This document shows positions 10,107 through 22,588 of a stretch of 64,000 nucleotides of DNA, piece by piece. Below the pieces are notes generated by a model that was given only the letters and a program-made list of their open reading frames with translations, was not told where the DNA came from and made no database searches. This stretch comes from Chelydra serpentina (taxonomy: Eukaryota > Chordata > Testudines > Chelydridae), in contig JBAIAC010000008.1 in assembly GCA_037349315.1 (NCBI GenBank), forward strand, positions 38,724,001-38,788,000, read 5' to 3'. The stretch's first letter is position 1, and each line of letters opens with the position of its first letter. Position numbers and translations under genes: made by a program.

Positions 10107-13100
10107 GCATTATGACACAGTCTGTAATTACATGATCACATACTATTTTTTTCCACATGACCCCTGCCTCAGTCAGTGCACAGAATGGATGGTGCTCACT
10201 GAGTTGGTAGCTGTTCAATATTTCTTTTTATCCTCATCATATAAAGTGTGACCCCTGGTCTTATTTACTGCACACTCTTCAAATCCTGAATACAGAATTA
10301 TAAATTTCCACTTGGGCTTTCCTAAGACACTCAACACTGTAGTATGAGTGCCACAGAAATATTAATGAATTTATATTTACAAAACCCCATGAGGTTAAAT
10401 CTTATAGATGGGGATCTGAGACACAGATTAAGGCCAAAATTGTCAAAAGTGTTGACTAATTTTGGTGCCCAATTTGAGACATGATCTTTCAAATGGACAG
10501 TTAGATAACCTAAATTATAGGCATTGCTACCAGTGCTGCTTATAATAATGTCAGTCCTGCAGCCCTATGAGTAGTCAATAGATCAATAGTAGTTCTTCTT
10601 GAAGAAAACAGAAGTTGTGGATTATCAACCCCTCTCTAATTTGGGCCCTGAACATATACCCCTGGAGGCAAAAAGCCTGAGGTTCTAATTGCTTTTTTCA
10701 CACGCAATGGTAAGTAGTGAAGAAAACAAACAATAACATTTCAGACTTAGACATACAATTTTGCTGGGAAAGAGAAACAAAGCTTCTAGGGACTTTTATT
10801 CTCCAGCTTTACCCTGACTGATTTCCTCTACTTTAATTTTTTGGAGTTACAGCAGGGGAAAACTGCCAAAAGCCAATGGCACATCAGGTCCCTAATTCAT
10901 ATCATTGCACTCTGCTGGATTTCTGTGTGTATCAATTCACTTCTGAATGCTGTGTCTGAGTTCCAAGCAAGAAGTGATTATGTAGCCAATGCAGAGCTCC
11001 GTGGTGGAATTGTACAGTTTAGAAGTTTTGTTACTCTTTTATAGCAACTCTCACGCAAGTATCAGTTGGGGATGCTCGAGTTCAGTCCCTCAGGATGGCA
11101 AGTGAATCATGAAACTTCCATTAAAGTTAATGCAGCCATAATGTACCACTCTGAAAATGAACTCTTCATCATCTAAAATTGCTCTCTGGGGCATTATTTG
11201 GGCCATCTTGGTGACATCACACCCATGTTTAAATTACCTATGATACCTACATATTACATTACCATGACCAGATAATCTCATTTATGTAGTAATAGTCATC
11301 ATTTGCTATGGGGATGGAAAATGAAATGCGGGGGGGAGAGAGATGAAAGAAACTTGGTTTGAGGAACACTGAATCAATTTAAAGTATATACTCCATGCTT
11401 CAGAACAAGCACACCTTCAAGTTTTGTTTTTTTTAAAGAAACACAGGTGTTGTGTTTCCTCCTTTGAAACCATCTCCCTTCTCGTCTCCCAGCTTTCTGA
11501 CTGCATATTAACTGGCACAGGGTCTTTTCAAAATGCTAGTTCTAAATGGCAAAATGTATAATATCCTGATTTAATATTTTTACTGAACTAGAAAGTACCC
11601 AGCTACTAGCATGACACCAGTGAAGGCAGACAAAGACATTGTGAACTCATTAGGGCTGGACAATCCCCTTTGGATAAAATAAGAGTAACTTAAGAAAATG
11701 AAGTGAAGAAATAAGAAGAAATATACACACATTTTGTTTTTATGCATGCACAATGACTGCACATGCAAAAATTGCAAGTGTAAAATTAAAGGTAGTTTGG
11801 AAACATATGTAAACTTGGCCTTTATGTAGGAAGGTTGTGAAATCCATAAATACAAAGCTTTGAAGATTAATTTTAAAATTGAAGAGCTGTTTTGTAGTAG
11901 CAATACATTAATCTAGTTTCTATGTACTCTACGTATCGTATGACTTAAAAAAACTAACTTTGTATTTGTGGATAATCTAAGCACTATACCCAGATGTACA
12001 GACCCTCTTTTCCCAACCTATGTATTACATAATTTTTTTAACATTAGCTTTAATAAAAATTTTAATTCCATCAAGTCACCGCTTAGATGGCTCATAATGG
12101 ACCTCGGAAACATGCCCTTCTGAGGCCAAATACTGTGATTTCTAGACATTGTGGTGTTTAATAAGAATTGATTTTTCCTAAACCCTTCTTTTACCTTCCA
12201 ACAGTTATGGAAAATCTTTGCCATCCATACAGTAAAATCCCTAATAAAAGAGTCTAATAGAAATTAATAGAATTGTTTCCGATATTATAGGCTCCAGCAA
12301 ACAAACAAACAAAAACCCATCAAAATTTATATTACATTTTATATGTTTTAGGAGAAATTTCTACAGGATCCTCTTGGGTTTCTCCTATTAAACTCCACAG
12401 AATTTTCTCTAAGATGGGGAGAACCTATCCTAAAAAAGATGTCATTTCACAAATGAGCTGGGCTCAGTGAAAAATAAAGATGGTGTTGTCCATAAAGTGA
12501 GCACCAAGGATACATTATGAAAACTGGGCACCTAAAATAAGACTGGACATTTAATTCCTGATCTCTGTTTTGAAAGCCATTTACTTTTGTTTTATAACCC
12601 AAATGAACTGCAAAGTAACAGGTGAAGACTTCTGTCTCCCTTTTTAAATGCATATCGTGTTGGTGCTGCCTCACATTTTTGATCTGCTGCTTGATTGTTG
12701 TTATGTGGTGTCCTTTATTGTTGAATAGTATCTTAGCAATAAGTACTGTCAGCAGTGCTCTGTTATGGTTGATTGAATGGCCTGAGATCAGGTCAGATTC
12801 TAAGAAGCTTGCACTGTTTCTTTCTGGGTGAGTGCTTTGGAGAGACAGTGCATTTGCAGCCATGCTGAGCTATTTTACTGAGCTAAAATGCTTGCAAATA
12901 CAGGATATCTGTGAATTTAAAGCTAGGAAGGAGTGCAGACAGACTCCAGCAAGAACAGTGAAACCAAACTTAAAGTACCAAATGGTATCTTGCATGCAAT
13001 TTAAATTTGGGCCCATAGATCTTCGCTTGGTGAATATTTAATATTCACTTTATGCTGTCTCAATAGTAAGCTTTCCAGAGCAACTGGCAGAACAAATAGC

Positions 13101-14173
13101 ATTTTTGGCAATTTGTTTTTGTCTGCAAACAGAAATGAATCTTAAGGAACCCACTGACATTTATTTTGTCTCAAGAAAGGAAACTTTTGGAGCATGAAGA
13201 TACATGTTCCTGAAAAATGCCAAGTCTAAGTTTCTATTACTTCAGAAAAAGCAACCAGAAGGGCAAGGACGTGTGAAAAAGTTACAATGGCTTTGTAAGA
13301 AAACAACACACACACACACACATTTCAGCAGGACTGAGGCACAGTTTAATTTTGCCTTATTCAATCACCTTCACCTAGTGCTGGATCACCCCACACAGAA
13401 CAGCTCAGAGTAAGGAATGGAACAGAGGCGAGCATCAGGAAGCATTCTGCCTGCTTCCCTGAACTCCCCAGTATCCAGTGACACTTAAAATGCAGTCTCT
13501 TCCCGCCACTGGGTGTGTGCCAGTCCCACACTGAAGGCCAGCTCAGAGGGGAAGGCCTTGCAGAATCCCTGTCCCACCCTGACACAGGAGAACATGCAGA
13601 GAACAATTGTCTTTTCCTGGATAGAGGGACTGCAAGGGTGCCCAGCCTTTATGCAGGTCATACTGAGAGGAGAGAGAGGGAACTGGCTCTAGGTTTTTTT
13701 GTCTCCCAGAACAGAAAACATCACTAGTGCCTCCCTCACACCTGCCCCACAATCCAAAAGACACACAAAAAAGCCAATTGTTGTCAATGACTTGGTATCC
13801 CAAAATGTTGGCACCCAGAGTGGCCACCTTGATCACCCACCCCTAAGGACAGACCTACTCCTTGCACCCTGTGAAGGGGCTAAGCAGAAACTGGTTCTCA
13901 GAAAATCAAGCTTATACCATATTATTTATGACATCAAAATGCATTTGGCTAAGTAAGTGCCAGCTGAGGTTGGATCCAAATTCAGGCTAAACTTAGGCAA
14001 AGTTCAATTTACCAGGTGCTGCTGCAGTTACAAATAGAGATGGCCAGAACACACAAGGCAGATCAGGTTAAATTAGGCCAATTAACCTTGTAAGCCACAT
14101 ATGTAGGAGAGTCAAGGCTCAATAGAGCCTAATGGAAGATGAAGTTCATTTGGGAAGGAGCAGCTTGAGTTTG
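10107..14173. other. 4-kb stretch without recognisable genes or elements
   Basis: ORFs up to 138 codons occur on both strands, but none shows a domain, codon bias or splice context I can defend. A short (CA)n run lies at about 13306-13322. A possible short old repeat ('gtgcccaatttgagac') lies at about 10425-10510. Confidence 0.5.
13306..13322. repeat. (CA)n microsatellite
   Basis: Uninterrupted AC/CA dinucleotide run. Confidence 0.8.
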
Positions 14174-14930
14174 TAAGAACAGCCATACTGGGTCAGACCA
14201 ATGGTCCATTTAGCCCAGCACCCTGTCTTCCGACAGTGGCCAATGCCAGGTGCTTCAGAGGGAATGAACAGAATAGGCAATCATTGAGTGATCCATTCCC
14301 AGTTGTCCACTCCCAGCTTCTGATAGTCAGAGGCTAGGGACACCCAGAGCATGGGTTTGCATCCCTGACCATCTTGGCTAAAAGCCATTGATGTACCTAT
14401 CCTCCATGAACTTATCTAATTATTTTTTGAACCCGATTATAGTTTTGGCCTTTACAACATCACCTGGCAATGAGTTCCACAGGTTGATTGTGCATTGTGT
14501 GAAGAAGTACTTCCTTTTGTTTGTTTTAAACTTGCTGCCTCTTAATTTCACTGGGTGACCACTGGTTCTCGTATTATGTGAAGGGGTAAATAACACTTCC
14601 TTATTCACTTTCTCCAACCATTCATGATTTTGTAGACCTCTATCATATTCCCTCTTAGCCATCTCTTTTCCAAGCTAAAAAGTTCCCGTCTTTTTAATCT
14701 CTTCTCATATGGAAGCTATTCCATACCCTTACGCATTTTTGTTGCCCTTCTCTGTATCTTTTCCAATTATAATATACCCTTTTTGAGATGGGGCAATCAG
14801 AATTGCACACAGTATTCAAGATATGGGCATACCATGGATTTATATAGTAGCATTATGATATTTACTGTCTTATCTAGCCCTTTCCTAATGGCTCCTAACA
14901 TTCTGTTAGCATGCTTGCTTATTTATTTAA
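14174..14930 (-). mobile_element. CR1 LINE 3' part
   Basis: The same CR1 subfamily as at 1.9 kb. Its complement begins 'catactgggtcagaccaatg' and continues through the ORF2 C-terminus to about 14930. The frame at 14420-14662 retains [18 protein letters not shown] and [16 protein letters not shown], the C-terminal end of CR1 ORF2. Other parts are frameshifted. It is 5'-truncated. Confidence 0.85.
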
Positions 14931-14934
14931 ATAA

Positions 14935-15517
14935 AGCGATGAAGCTGAGACCAGAAGGGATCTGCAGGGGAAGTAGACAGAAGTAATTTCCAGCAGAAAG
15001 AAGGTGTGTTGGAAGCTACAGAGCCTGGCAAGAAGTCAGAGGAGGGATGTCATCCACAGTTATTCCCTGGGAGGATGATGTTTGGGCTGGTAAACTCAGA
15101 GTGGGGGGAAGGCAGAAAACAGAAGAGGGAAATAGGAAGGAGTCCAGGGAAATAGCAACAGGGTCTGGGAGGAAGCAGATCACAGTTGCTAGACATAGGG
15201 TCCCTGGACTAGAACCTGAAATAGTGGGTGGGCCAGGTTTCCCCTACCACCCACTGGGAAAGTGGTGAAGGGCTGGCCTTGGACTGGAAAATTGTCTGGA
15301 ACAGCATGAGGACAGCTGATCCAGGGGGCCTTTGATACCCCAGAAGCGGATACCTAGTCAGAGGGCTGAGTAATGAAGGGGGAGCACTGTGACTCCTGGA
15401 GAGTGCAAGGGAGCACAGTGTGAACAACTATTGAAAGCAAGGCGTCGGGCCTGAAAGGAGATAATCCCCAGAAGTGGCCACAAGAAGGTGCCCCAGTGGT
15501 GAGTGAGCCCCGTTACA
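14935..15517 (+). mobile_element. Gypsy-type LTR fragment, 5' end missing
   Basis: This ends in 'gagccccgttaca', the complement of a TGTAACGGGG start, so it looks like the 3' end of an LTR. Its middle part ('ggtccctggactagaacctg', 'gggtgggcc') parallels the solo LTR at 9.4-10.1 kb ('gggtctctgggctggagccc', 'gggtgggcccggg'). The left end is not a TG terminus and abuts the CR1, so the copy is truncated. The left edge is approximate. Confidence 0.6.
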
Positions 15518-15559
15518 CCCCGCAGAAATTTCTGATGGAAAAGGGAAACAAGGTGCCTC

Positions 15560-15957
15560 ACAGTTGTAGTTCAGGTGCAGTACACTCCATAGGCCAGGCT
15601 TCTGACCCCTACATTTCCCATGATTCACCAAGGTTTCCTCTCTTTGTAAGGGGAGGTCATGCATCATGGCAGTCCCATGGCCATTTTGCGTCATAGGAGA
15701 TAAAGTCCAGCCGGGGAGTCTGGCCCACTAGAGAAGAATTGGGACATGAGGACAACCAAACTACAATTCCCATGCGGCACTGCAGCGGTATATCCAAACT
15801 GAAATATTTTGGTTCCAAGCTTTTGTTTTTTTTCAATGAAAAATCAAAATTTTCCATGGGAAGCGGACACTTTTTGTGAAACAAATTCATTTAGTCATTT
15901 AGTCAAAACCCCAATTTTCCATTGGTAAACAGTTGATGGAAAATTTTCAACCAGTCC
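15560..15957. repeat. AT-rich DNA-transposon-like repeat
   Basis: This has a middle part of 'actacaattcccatg' type followed by A/T runs (gaaatattttggttcc, ggaaaattttcaaccag). The final part resembles the repeats at 0.6, 29.8, 30.6 and 63.3 kb. Probably a non-autonomous hAT-like family. I see no clear target duplication. Confidence 0.5.
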
Positions 15958-16306
15958 TTGCTACAGCGTCTCTTTGTATCCAAGTGTTTTGAATACCACA
16001 ACTCCCATTCATGTACACTTCTGGCTGAGTACTGTCCATGATTACACATTGCCATAGCTCTTAAAGCAATAGTGATAATCTATATCCTGACAGGATTTCC
16101 CAATAACTGCTTCACATGAGCTATGGATGTAACCAAGAACATTTTAATGGCATCTTCAGAAAATAGGTTTCAATTTAAACTGCGTCACAAAGGGGGAAAA
16201 GCTAAAAAATAGAGATGGGCTGGGTACAAATTACTTTGTACCTGATTGTTTCTACATATGGAACCAAAAGTAGCGTCTTAATCACGTTTCAGGCTCTGTC
16301 CCGGAT

Positions 16307-16843
16307 CAGTAGCGTAGCCATCGGGGGAGCAGAGGGAGCAGCCGCTCCCCCACTGAGCAGAAGCGGCACCTTTTTTGTGCTCCAATGCCTTTTGCTCCTA
16401 CGCTGTAGCCAGAGTGGAGCATTTTTTTTTGCTCCCGGCAGGGCCGGCTCTGGCTTTTTTGCCGCCCCAGGCAAAAAAGCCGCCGGCCGCCCCAGTCCGC
16501 CAGGGCGCCGGCGGGGAGCGTGGCATGTCCGCGGCCCCGCTGTCCCGGCCAGGGCACCGGCAGGCCACCACTGCCCCGGCCGGGGCGCCGGGAAGAGTGG
16601 GGTTTTTTTGGGGTTTTTTTTAATTAAAAAAAAAAAACCCTCAGCACCGCCCCCCTTCAGGTGCCGCCCCAAGCACATGCTTGGTCGGCTGGTGCCTGGA
16701 GCCGGCCCTGGCTCCCGGCGCGTTTTTTTGCTCATGACGCCTTTTGCTCCTATGCTGCAGCCAGAGCGGAGCATTTTTTTTTGCTCCCAGTGCCTTTTTT
16801 TTAGCTCCGCTCCCCCTGTGCTCTAAACCTGGCTATGCCACTG
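16307..16843. mobile_element. hAT MITE (outer member of a nest)
   Basis: The termini are cagtagcgtagcc and ggctatgccactg, inverted repeats with 3 mismatches in 13. The flanks are tcccggat (16299-16306) and tccctgat (16844-16851), an 8-bp duplication with one mismatch. The inside is GC-rich with T runs ('gctcccg', 'ttttttttgctc') and non-coding. A second MITE has inserted at 16439-16710. The ORFs on both strands here (for instance 16215-16826) are products of low-complexity GC-rich sequence. Confidence 0.85.
16439..16710. mobile_element. hAT MITE (inner), CAGGGCCGGCTC family
   Basis: A 272-bp element with ends cagggccggctctgg and ggagccggccctg. It is flanked by a perfect 8-bp duplication, gctcccgg (16431-16438 and 16711-16718). 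It contains 'gccgccccaagcacatgcttgg' type sequence, which also occurs in inverse orientation in the MITE at 27388-27770, so the two are one family. The CAGGGCCGGC end matches the right end of the hAT relic at 59.0-62.3 kb. Confidence 0.95.
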
Positions 16844-16851
16844 TCCCTGAT

Positions 16852-18689
16852 ACTGAACCAGATATTTGTGCCAGGTGTTGTTCTACACACTTGCACCCTG
16901 CTCAACAAGGATTGCAGGGGGTAAGCCTGTCAGCCTGGGAATATAAAAGGAGTGAAAAGCCTTATCGTCACAAGTGCTGATCTAAGGTTGTTTGACTCAC
17001 TCTTTGTTTGCCCCATGTCTGGCAGACAATATAGGCACTATACAAAGAAAAGAAAAAAAAGATATTGATAGATAAGCTACAATTCAGAGGCACAGAAGAA
17101 AGATTTGTTTAGTGCTTTTGTTTTTGACATTCATAATTGTAAATCCTATTAGCACCCATTGATATATTTGGCAAGCAGATTATCAGATGCATAGGACCAA
17201 ATTCTGCTCTCATTTCTGCCACTGTAAATCCAGAGTAACACGATGAAATTAATTAAATTACTCCAGATTTAGTGCCTTAAGTCAATTTACTTTAATGGAC
17301 ATTGCATCAGGCCCTTACAGAGATGAAAGAGAGAGTACGATTTAGAGAATAGATTCTCTGGCAGAGGGGTGGTATACTTAATGCATTTTTGTAGTATACT
17401 ACTACGCTATGATTACCCCATGGAGTAGTTCTTGCTGTTTCAATTCACCCGTGTTTTGAGCAATCTTTCTACCTTGTCCTATAAAAAATACAAAAAGGGG
17501 AATCACACACCCTCCCCCCACCGAGGATTTGCAGGTAATATTGAAAAAAGTGAAGTGTACAACAATTCTCATACAGCAGAAATGTCTTTGGTTAGTGGAA
17601 AGGCCAGCTGTAGCACAGTACGTGTTCGGAGCAAATGCTGGATGGTAAGCAACTCCAACACTGTACTTATTGTATAACTGCTGCTAACCACAGCTGCCTT
17701 CTGATGTCCTGGTTCCTGAAACCTCTCTTTTAAAATTAATCGTAGTTTTTTTGTCAAGGAAGCATTCTTCATTTATCACAGTGCTGAGTGAATAGATTGC
17801 AAGTCTGGCGATGACAGCATCCCTATAAAATCTACTTGATTCCCCCCACCCTGCCATGCTAATGGAGGGAAATCTAATGTTTTAGCTGAAGTGTCTTCTG
17901 ATATTCCCATTGCTGCTGCCTTTTTTTCCTTTCCCAATCCTTTTCCCAGACTGGCCTCCTCATTATTATATTCCAATTCAGGTGGTGCAGGGACTATTTA
18001 TTTCTAGATGCTCTCCTTGGAAAGGGGAGGGAAGGGAAAAAAAGATACAGATGTTATTACTCAGAAGAGAGCTTTTGTAAGCCATTGTCATTCACTGGCA
18101 ACAAATGTTGACCTATCTACTGTTGCCATTCATTTATTCAGAGAACTGAAGACTGATAATGGAATAACCACAGGATATCTTGAAATCTTAGCATCCTCAT
18201 AAACCCATTAGAATGCTCACAAATGAGGCCACCTCAATACAAGAATGTTTTGTAACTGCTAGTAAAACTTTTCTGGAAGCAAGCTAATCCCAATGGAGTA
18301 GAAACCAGGCACATATTCTTGGCCCCTCAAGGGCCACTATGGTTGCCCTGGCTCAAGGGAATCTCTGAGTGGGGTAGAGCTGATATAACTGACTGCACCA
18401 TCCACTTCCCCACCATCCACACAGTGGGGTTGTCAGCAACATGGTGGAAAGGAAGTCTTGTCCATTGGTGATCCTCAACCAGTAGAGTGGTCCCTAGGGA
18501 ATTCTGCTCTAGATTATGTCCGGGACTGAAACAGCACCCCCAACAAGTCCCAGGATTCAAGGAGCCTAGAACCACCTTCTCTCCGATATCTCCTCAGCTG
18601 TGGCAATGAAGGCCAGCTTTTTCTGGGCACTGGCCTCATATCATGGTAATAAATAGAGTAATTTACCTCTTTTGTACTTTGATTAAACA
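16852..18689. other. No gene; ordinary sequence
   Basis: Only short unconvincing ORFs. A short palindromic repeat lies at about 17205-17285 ('gtaaatccagagtaac' facing 'ttactccagatttagtg'). Nothing else could be assigned. Confidence 0.5.
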
Positions 18690-18915
18690 GTGCTGTTCAA
18701 TCTGAATGCCCTGCTGATAGTCTTTGGACATCATTATGAGCTTGGGAAAATCATGGATACCGTGTGCTTCAGTTTTCCCACTTGTAAAGTGGGAAGAATA
18801 ATAGAGATCTGCTTCATGTGGGCATTCCCAGGCTTAACTCATTCATCTTTGCAATGTGCTTTGAGATCCTCAGATGGAAAGTTATGTGGAATTATTATTA
18901 ATTATGATATTTCTT
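18690..18915 (+). repeat. MIR-type SINE
   Basis: The stretch 'cttcagttttcccacttgtaaagtgggaagaataat', then 'caatgtgctttgagatcctcagatg', matches the central and 3' parts of MIR/CORE SINEs (TTCCTCATCTGTAAAATGGGGATAATAAT in the mammalian consensus). It is heavily diverged and therefore old. Confidence 0.75.
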
Positions 18916-19863
18916 TGTTATTCAGGCTTCTGTTTCAGGCCTTTTTTTCCTGCTTCCAGCCCCTTTCTCTCTCTCTCCTCCCCCCCCACTCCCAAGTGAG
19001 GTAGCATACTCATTTTTTAAGAAGCCCACACAAAACCAAGTCCATACAGAATTCTCCTAAGTGATTCCCTTTAGTATTACCTCTTCCCTTATTCATTCCA
19101 GACACTCAGAAGGCCTGGATTTCCATGAAGCTCCCTGAGCTTCCCTCGCTTGCATTCATTCTTTCAGATCCACACCTGGACGCCTCTAATGGTAGGCAGA
19201 AGTCTCAGAAGAGCCTTATATAGTTAAAGAAACAGGGATCTGTTGTGGCTCAGGCATTCTACAAACTTTTTTAAAGCCTCTGACCATCCCCACCTCTGGG
19301 GTCTTTCTGTCTATGTTCGGGAAGAACATCTGGTGTCCAAGATATTGTGTCTTGCTCTAGTAGCCTTACTCTTCAGTCCCCTGCTACCACCATCTCTTGA
19401 TTCCGACTGTAGTCTCTGTGCCATGCTTTATTTTGTGTCTGTCTCTTCCAGATCACTCTTTTCTACAGATTCATTTGTGTCAGCTACAAGCCCTTGACTA
19501 TGCTCCGGGTCACTTCTCTGCTCCTGTCATCCAGTGTGACGTTCTGAAACCCTGATACGCTCCAGACTTCCTGCAGCTTGTCCCTACCTTTGTTTTCTAC
19601 AGTAGCATTGCTCAGCCTGCCTCTGATTGCTTGTTGTTGAGAGAACTTTAACTGTCCTATTTTCTACCCGTCTTCCACGTAGGAAGACTGGTTTTCAACC
19701 CTTTCCCTTTTTCCCTATTATCCACTGCAAAAACGTTTTTTTAAAGTGCGGCTATACATGGACCTCCACTTAAATCACGGGGTTCCATTTCTCCGGCAGC
19801 AGAAGGCATGGGGCTCTGAAACTGAGCCACTGATCGTAATTCTACACTGGAATAAAAGACCTG

Positions 19864-20113
19864 GGGCACATCTGCAGCTGTCCTGGGGCAACTGACTTAG
19901 GCTCACAGGGCTAAAAATTCCTGAGTAGATATTCAGGCTCAGCTGAAGCCTGGGCTCTGGGATCCCACAAGGAGGCACGGTCCAGAGGCTGGGCTCCAGC
20001 CCAAGCCCAAATGCCTACACAGCAATTTTACAGTCCAGCAGCTCGAGCCCTATGAGCCCAAGTCAGCTGACCTGGGCCAGCTGTGGGTGTTTAATTGCTG
20101 TGTGGACGTACCC
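19864..20113. mobile_element. Harbinger-like MITE
   Basis: This begins gggcacatctgcagctg and ends gctgtgtggacgtaccc, imperfect inverted repeats of the Harbinger 'GGGTATGTCTACAC' type. The interior holds paired 'gctccagcccaagccc' and 'tgagcccaagtcagctgac' blocks. It ends immediately before a TTA that is shared with the next Harbinger element. The left duplication is not visible. Confidence 0.65.
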
Positions 20114-20479
20114 TTAGGGCATATCTACACTGCAATGCAAGCCCAGGGCCAGTGGGACTCAAGTCAGCTGACCCTGAGTTAGAGACCCCAGGGTTGAGCA
20201 TCAATGTAGGGTTAACAATCAGTGTAAAGAATTTTCTAATCTGGGCTTGTACCTGAGGGGGTCTGGCATCCACACTGCAGCATGCAGACCCGAGTCAAAT
20301 CAACCATCTCCCTAGCACCCTCCAAAAATGGCCGATATAGAGTTTTGACTATGGTGCATTGTGGGAAAACTTGATTGTCCACCCTGCATGTTACAGGAAG
20401 CTTGAACAGCCTGCTAACCCAGCCTGCCAAACAGTCAATCTGTTCTCTGTTCCTAGCTACTGGAGCCAGCACTATGGAG

Positions 20480-21627
20480 GAGGTGGCTTTTAAAGAGCTT
20501 CTCTAGCTTGTGCTTTCACTCCTGTCTCAGGAAACAGGCAGAGCTTCTGTGAGAAGTCGGTGGACATTCTGGCAGCATTTTATGACCCACAAAAGGACAC
20601 CTGACACGGCTTACGATGGAGCAGAAGGAGGACGACAACAAGAACACAGACATGGCAGACTGGAACTGGCTGATCACTACACTTGGTATAGCCACTGATA
20701 CCCACTACATAGACAGGCACTTATGGAACAGGGCCACAAGCACAGACTGGTGGGATCATATCACATGGAGACCTGGGATGGCCAGCAGTAGGTCCAGAAC
20801 TTTCGCCTGACGAAAGCTACATTTCTGGAGCTTTGAGAGCAGTTTACCCCACCTGCCAGCACAAACATACATGTATGAGGGCACCCTTGCTGCTCCAGAA
20901 GTGAGTTATTATAACTGTCTGGAAGCTGGCTATCCCAGACTGCTTACAGGTCCATTGCAAATGAGTTTGGTGTTGGAAAGTCGACTGTGGGTAAAGAGGT
21001 GGTGTGTGGTTTACCCCAAGGTGGCAGGCATAAAAGATATTCCTGAAGTCACTGCGGGCTTTGAGAGAATGGGGTTTCCTAACTGTGCCAGGGCCATTGA
21101 TGGGACTCATGTGCCTATGGTTTGCCTTCCTCAAGGAGTACATGACATAAACTGCAAAGGGTACTCCTTCATTGTTATGCAGGCCCTTGTGCACCACAGA
21201 GGGTGATTTATGAATGTCAACGTGAGTTGCACTAGGAAAGTTCATGGTGCCGCCCCAGCTCACCCGCTGATCAGGAGTCTACATTCATGGATAGGCTGGG
21301 ACAGTATTTCCACCAAATGACACTGTCATTAACATAGTTACTGTCCCTACCATTATTCTGGGGGACTCCACATACCGACTTTTGCCTTGGATTATGAAAC
21401 CATACCCTGATTGCAGAGGGCCTGGCAAAAGACAGCTTAATTACACTCTCAGCAGGTGCAGAATGGTTGTTGAATGTGCTTTTGGCAGATTGAAATCCCA
21501 TTTGAGATGTCTACAGACCCATCTGGATGCCAGTGTCATCAATGCTGCCTGCATTACTGTGGCTTGCTGTGCTCTTTGCAGTCTTTGTGAAGCCAGATAT
21601 GAGCTATTTCCCCTGGAATGGACCTAG
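20480..21627 (+). pseudogene. Harbinger (HARBI1-like) transposase, broken
   Basis: Fragments in several frames add up to a HARBI1-like DDE transposase. Near the start is DWWDHITW. In the frame at 20871-21206 come GFERMGFPNCARAIDGTHV, which contains the first catalytic D, and KGYSFIVMQALVHHRG. A TGA at 21204-21206 then breaks the frame just before FMNV. Later come a GDSTYRLLPWIMKPYPD-like segment with the second D (about 21360-21405) and SRCRMVVECAFGRLKSHLRC with the E (21382-21627 frame). At least one nonsense codon and several frameshifts make it non-functional. An intact protein would cut and paste the element into TWA targets. Confidence 0.85.
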
Positions 21628-22449
21628 GACAGTGAGGGGCCACCGAATTGGTACCCTCAGCCTGAAAGTGCACCTAGAACATCTGGGGTTGGATGCACCC
21701 CAGCAACAGAAGTCAGGCATGCCTTGTGCTCCTACATTATGGACTTGCATGGCCCAATGGAACAGAGAGAATAATACCTTTATGAATGTGCTTATGGGGA
21801 TATGATGGGGCTCATTGATGGCGGGGTTCAGTGCTTGGGGAGGGGTAAGGGCTTGATTGCCATGCAATGTACTTATGAATGACATGACCACTTATCAAAT
21901 GGGAGGGGGAGGGTTGGTTCATAGTATGGATTGATGTAAGGAAGTGAATGAAGTATGGATTGATGAAGCTAACTGCACAGAAGAATAGTGTTTGCATACT
22001 AATTCCTAATTGTCCCTGATCATGTGTTTACTTTTATTTTAAATACACATTGTATGATGTGAAGCAGTCATAGCAATACATTTTCCACGCAAGCCAACTG
22101 CCATACAATATCAAAACACCAGTAACAACAGAACCTTAAAAAACAAACAACTCCCCCGAAAGCGCATGAACAAGTTCAAACAGTGAAACCATGTACAAAA
22201 CATAAGCCCTCCCCCAATGCTGCATGTCCCCTTGACACCCGTTCTCCTTTCCCTTCTTGCTGCATGCTTGGTGCAGGGGAAAGGGGTCAATGTGGGGGAC
22301 TGCATGGGGCAAGGCTGCCCTACCCAGCTGCTGATGGGATCCTGATTGCATGAGCAACCCTGTCATGGTGTTTTCCAAGCTTATTCTGGACTGCAACACA
22401 GGGGACTGTGCAAGGCATTCAGGCACTGGTGCGGGTGCAGCAGGAGCTG

Positions 22450-22588
22450 GGATGCTTAAGAAGAGGTTAGACAAACTCCTGCCAGCAGTGGTCCAGTTAT
22501 TACATAGTCCTGCCTTGAGTGCAGGGGACTGGACTTGATAACCTATTGAGGTCCCTTCCAGTCCTACATTTTTGTGATTCTTGTGGCC
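22450..22588 (+). mobile_element. CR1 LINE 3' end fragment
   Basis: Plus-strand CR1 tail: 'aagaggttagacaaactcc', 'gcaggggactggacttgat' and 'gaggtcccttccagtcctac', ending in the 'atttttgtgattctt' remnant of the ATTCTATG repeats. It lies inside the Harbinger element and so inserted after it. Confidence 0.82.

Noticed and set aside
12447..12863. 138-codon minus-strand ORF in the element-poor region
   Set aside because: No recognisable domain, repeat or splice context; the length is compatible with chance in AT-rich DNA.
16215..16826. 203-codon proline/alanine-rich ORF
   Set aside because: It runs across the boundaries of two nested MITEs and is made of GC-rich repeat sequence.
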